Assembly: GCA_005408345.1 (NCBI GenBank)
Contig: SEMN01000061.1
Location: 813,501-877,500 of the forward strand
DNA length: 64,000 nt
Direction: 5' to 3'
Origin: Macquaria australasica
Taxonomy: Eukaryota; Chordata; Actinopteri; Centrarchiformes; Percichthyidae
Shown: positions 62,110 through 64,000 of the stretch, one piece after another
Layout of the letters: every line of letters starts with the position of its first letter
Numbering within the stretch: the stretch's first letter is position 1
Notes under the pieces: generated by a model
Seen by the model: the letters and a program-made list of their open reading frames with translations, nothing else
The model's database searches: none
What the model was told of the DNA's origin: nothing
Translations under genes and position numbers: made by a program

Positions 62110-64000
62110 GTAAAGAGTCCTGTTTTTCTCATGAACAAATTACACTGTTGGTCAATTAAGGTCATTATTATTACTATAAGTGAAGAGGCAGTGTCCAAAA
62201 TAATTTAAGGTGTCGTGTGGTTATTTAAAATCAATACATCATTGTCAAACTAATTGTGGCACCTTAATCACAACTGAACTGAGCTGATGTAAAAAGACAG
62301 TTTGATAGATGAGACAATATTTGCACCTGTCAGTACCACTCCATGCTGGTGTCCGCTGAATGGCAGCTATTTTTCTGTTAATGTTTCACCGGTTACAAAC
62401 AAAGCCTGCGGCGGTTCCTTTTCTGCCATGGCTGTTCCAATAGTACAGATGCAAAAGCCTTTCTAACATCACGACATGCCCAAAGAGATTAGGGTCACCA
62501 TTGCAGACCTCTGTAAGGGTTGCAGCGCTTCCTTGATGTCCTATGACACTGTACCATACCAGCTGCTATTATCTCCTTGTCAGGCCAGCAGCCTACTCTG
62601 TGGTGATGAGCTGGCATAACATTAATCAAGAACCTGACTGTGTGGGAGGAAGTCTCCTCCGCAGACTCGCACTGCAGTGTGTACCCTCTCTACCTTTCCA
62701 AAACCACCGAATGTGGGAGCTTCTCCTGCCCTCGGCTTGCCTCTCAAACTATTACGTAATGTTCCAGCAGTCTAAGCAATCATACTCCCCACTCAGGAGA
62801 TGCATGAAGTCAGATTCAAGGCTGAACGAGCTGCACATTTGTTTTCCTTCTTTCACTGCATAAATTATATATATATTGGTGTAGTACAATGTCCCAAATG
62901 ATTGTAATATTAGTATTATATTAAAATTCTGGACTGTAATTTGGCATTTTGCACATCTTCAAAGTTATTTCATATAAAAAAATCAGGCACTGTGAGCATT
63001 TGGCGTAGAGACAGCAGCAGGTTTTAAGTCTTGTCTTGGTCTTTGTTTTTCTTCTTGGTGGCATTGCTAATGTTGTGTGTCATGTAGGAATGATGCAAGA
63101 CTTCTAGAAGCTGCTGTGTTGTGTAGAGCAGCCAGTCAGGGACCTGTATGATACAGGTATGATCATGTTTTGATTTGTCTCTGTCAGGGTGTGTATTGTG
63201 GCTAGTGGGAAACATTGTGAGATGATGATGATGTAAAGATAAAATTAGGCATTCAAATGGTATCATCTTAAAATGCTACTGGACTTGTTGACAGGCAAAA
63301 CCTGCTGAGATTCAGCATCACCAACAAGTTTGACCAGCATTTAGCTTTCAGTGGGTGGTGAATTCAGTCTCTGGCACATGTTCAGAAGAATGCCATGAGG
63401 TCTTGCAGGTATTCTAGAAGTCAGATGGTAAGTTGCGTAGGCATGTGTTAGATCAGCTGGCTTTCAACAAGTGCTAGTTCAAAGGAAAACAATACAGACA
63501 ATGTAACTGTACATACTCATATGTCCACTTTGAATGCAAACTGTATTTTGTACAATTTACTTTTTATACAATTTGTAGGTGACTCTGTAAAGGTGATGTC
63601 CGGAGAATGTCAACGCTGATAGGCTTTCATTGCACAGCGTCACACAATCTTTTTGCTCAAGTTGAAACATTTCAACTTGCGCGGAGGTGTATTCATGTCT
63701 GTTCCTGTCGCCCGGCGAATATTTGCAGCTATTCGCGTCCTTGCATTGACTTTGTATGTAATCGAGCCACGCGAAAAATCCGCTTTGCGTTTGGTCTGAA
63801 CACACCTTTAAGGAAGGCAGTGTCGGACAGTCAGTTCAAACTACATTGGTCCAGTTAAGTGTAAAGAGCCAAGTGGATTGAAAAGGTCAGCAGCAGGGCT
63901 TTTCAGACTCAAGTTCTCTTTTAAAATGGCATTTGTGTATTGATCAGGTATAATTTCATGATGCAGTCCAGTGTCAGCATTATCAGAGCACCTTTCTCTC
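62110..64000 (+). other. ankrd50: ankrd50 next intron, 5' part (runs off the window)
   Basis: The intron begins GTAAAG after Gly247 is split following its first base. No further ankrd50 coding sequence is visible up to 64000. The stretch 62340-62860 is less AT-rich than its surroundings and free of recognised repeats, so it could hold a conserved element. An AT dinucleotide run lies near 62868. A hAT-like repeat sits at 63588-63811. Confidence 0.85.
63588..63811. repeat. hAT-like repeat with GGTCTGAACACACCTTTA end
   Basis: The right end TTTGGTCTGAACACACCTTT and the interior (CAGCTATTCGCGTCCTTGCA, ACTTTGTATGTAATCGAGCC) match a family I know as common in percomorphs. The left end (TAAAGGTGATGTCC) is only a weak mirror. 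The ends resemble those of the 3054-3458 element. Open frames inside on both strands are not genes. Confidence 0.65.

Noticed and set aside
61833..62198. 121-residue minus-strand frame
   Set aside because: It is the antisense shadow of the second ankrd50 coding exon and its splice sites.

Overview
The window is vertebrate nuclear DNA, most likely from a percomorph teleost fish. It is AT-rich and gene-poor, with long (CA/GT)n and (ATCT)n microsatellites. It is dense in short non-autonomous transposon remnants of a kind I recognise as high-copy in spiny-rayed fish, judged from memory of those families and not from a search. There are no operons, prokaryotic signals, CRISPR arrays, rRNA or convincing tRNA genes.

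The only gene I can support is the 5' part of ankrd50 (ankyrin repeat domain 50) on the + strand. A CpG-enriched segment with a probable non-coding first exon (about 46084-46358) follows a pure (GT)35 tract. The first coding exon (coding part 48243-48748) carries the Walker A motif GGPGSGKT. A 13.1-kb intron separates it from the second coding exon (61877-62109), which carries the Walker B motif LFLLVDSIDE. The two exons join in frame to give residues 1-246 plus the first base of codon 247. The rest of the NTPase domain and all ankyrin repeats lie beyond the right edge.

Positions 1-45,900 form an intergenic desert. In mammals, as I recall it, ANKRD50 lies between SPRY1 and FAT4 with its 5' end on the FAT4 side, so this desert may be the ankrd50-fat4 interval; nothing in the window proves that. 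The desert holds at least five repeat families present more than once. These are four copies of a TTAGCATGCTAACA-type family, four copies of a family with CAGGAGTTG-like sequence, two MITEs (miniature inverted-repeat elements) ending in CTGTGGAGTTTT, two AT-rich repeats, and two ~650-bp direct repeats ending in TTGAA units. It also holds hAT-like and Harbinger-like elements with visible terminal repeats. A perfect 52-bp inverted repeat (40210-40326) and a GC/CpG-rich patch next to a 138-bp ATCT array (17.3-17.8 kb) stand out. The large ankrd50 intron holds further copies, including one element split by a younger 638-bp element.

I found no new multi-gene system. The points most worth checking are the perfect hairpin, the two upstream ORFs before the ankrd50 start, the (GT)35 tract at the promoter, the nested transposons that give relative ages, and a few repeat-free stretches that could be conserved enhancers.
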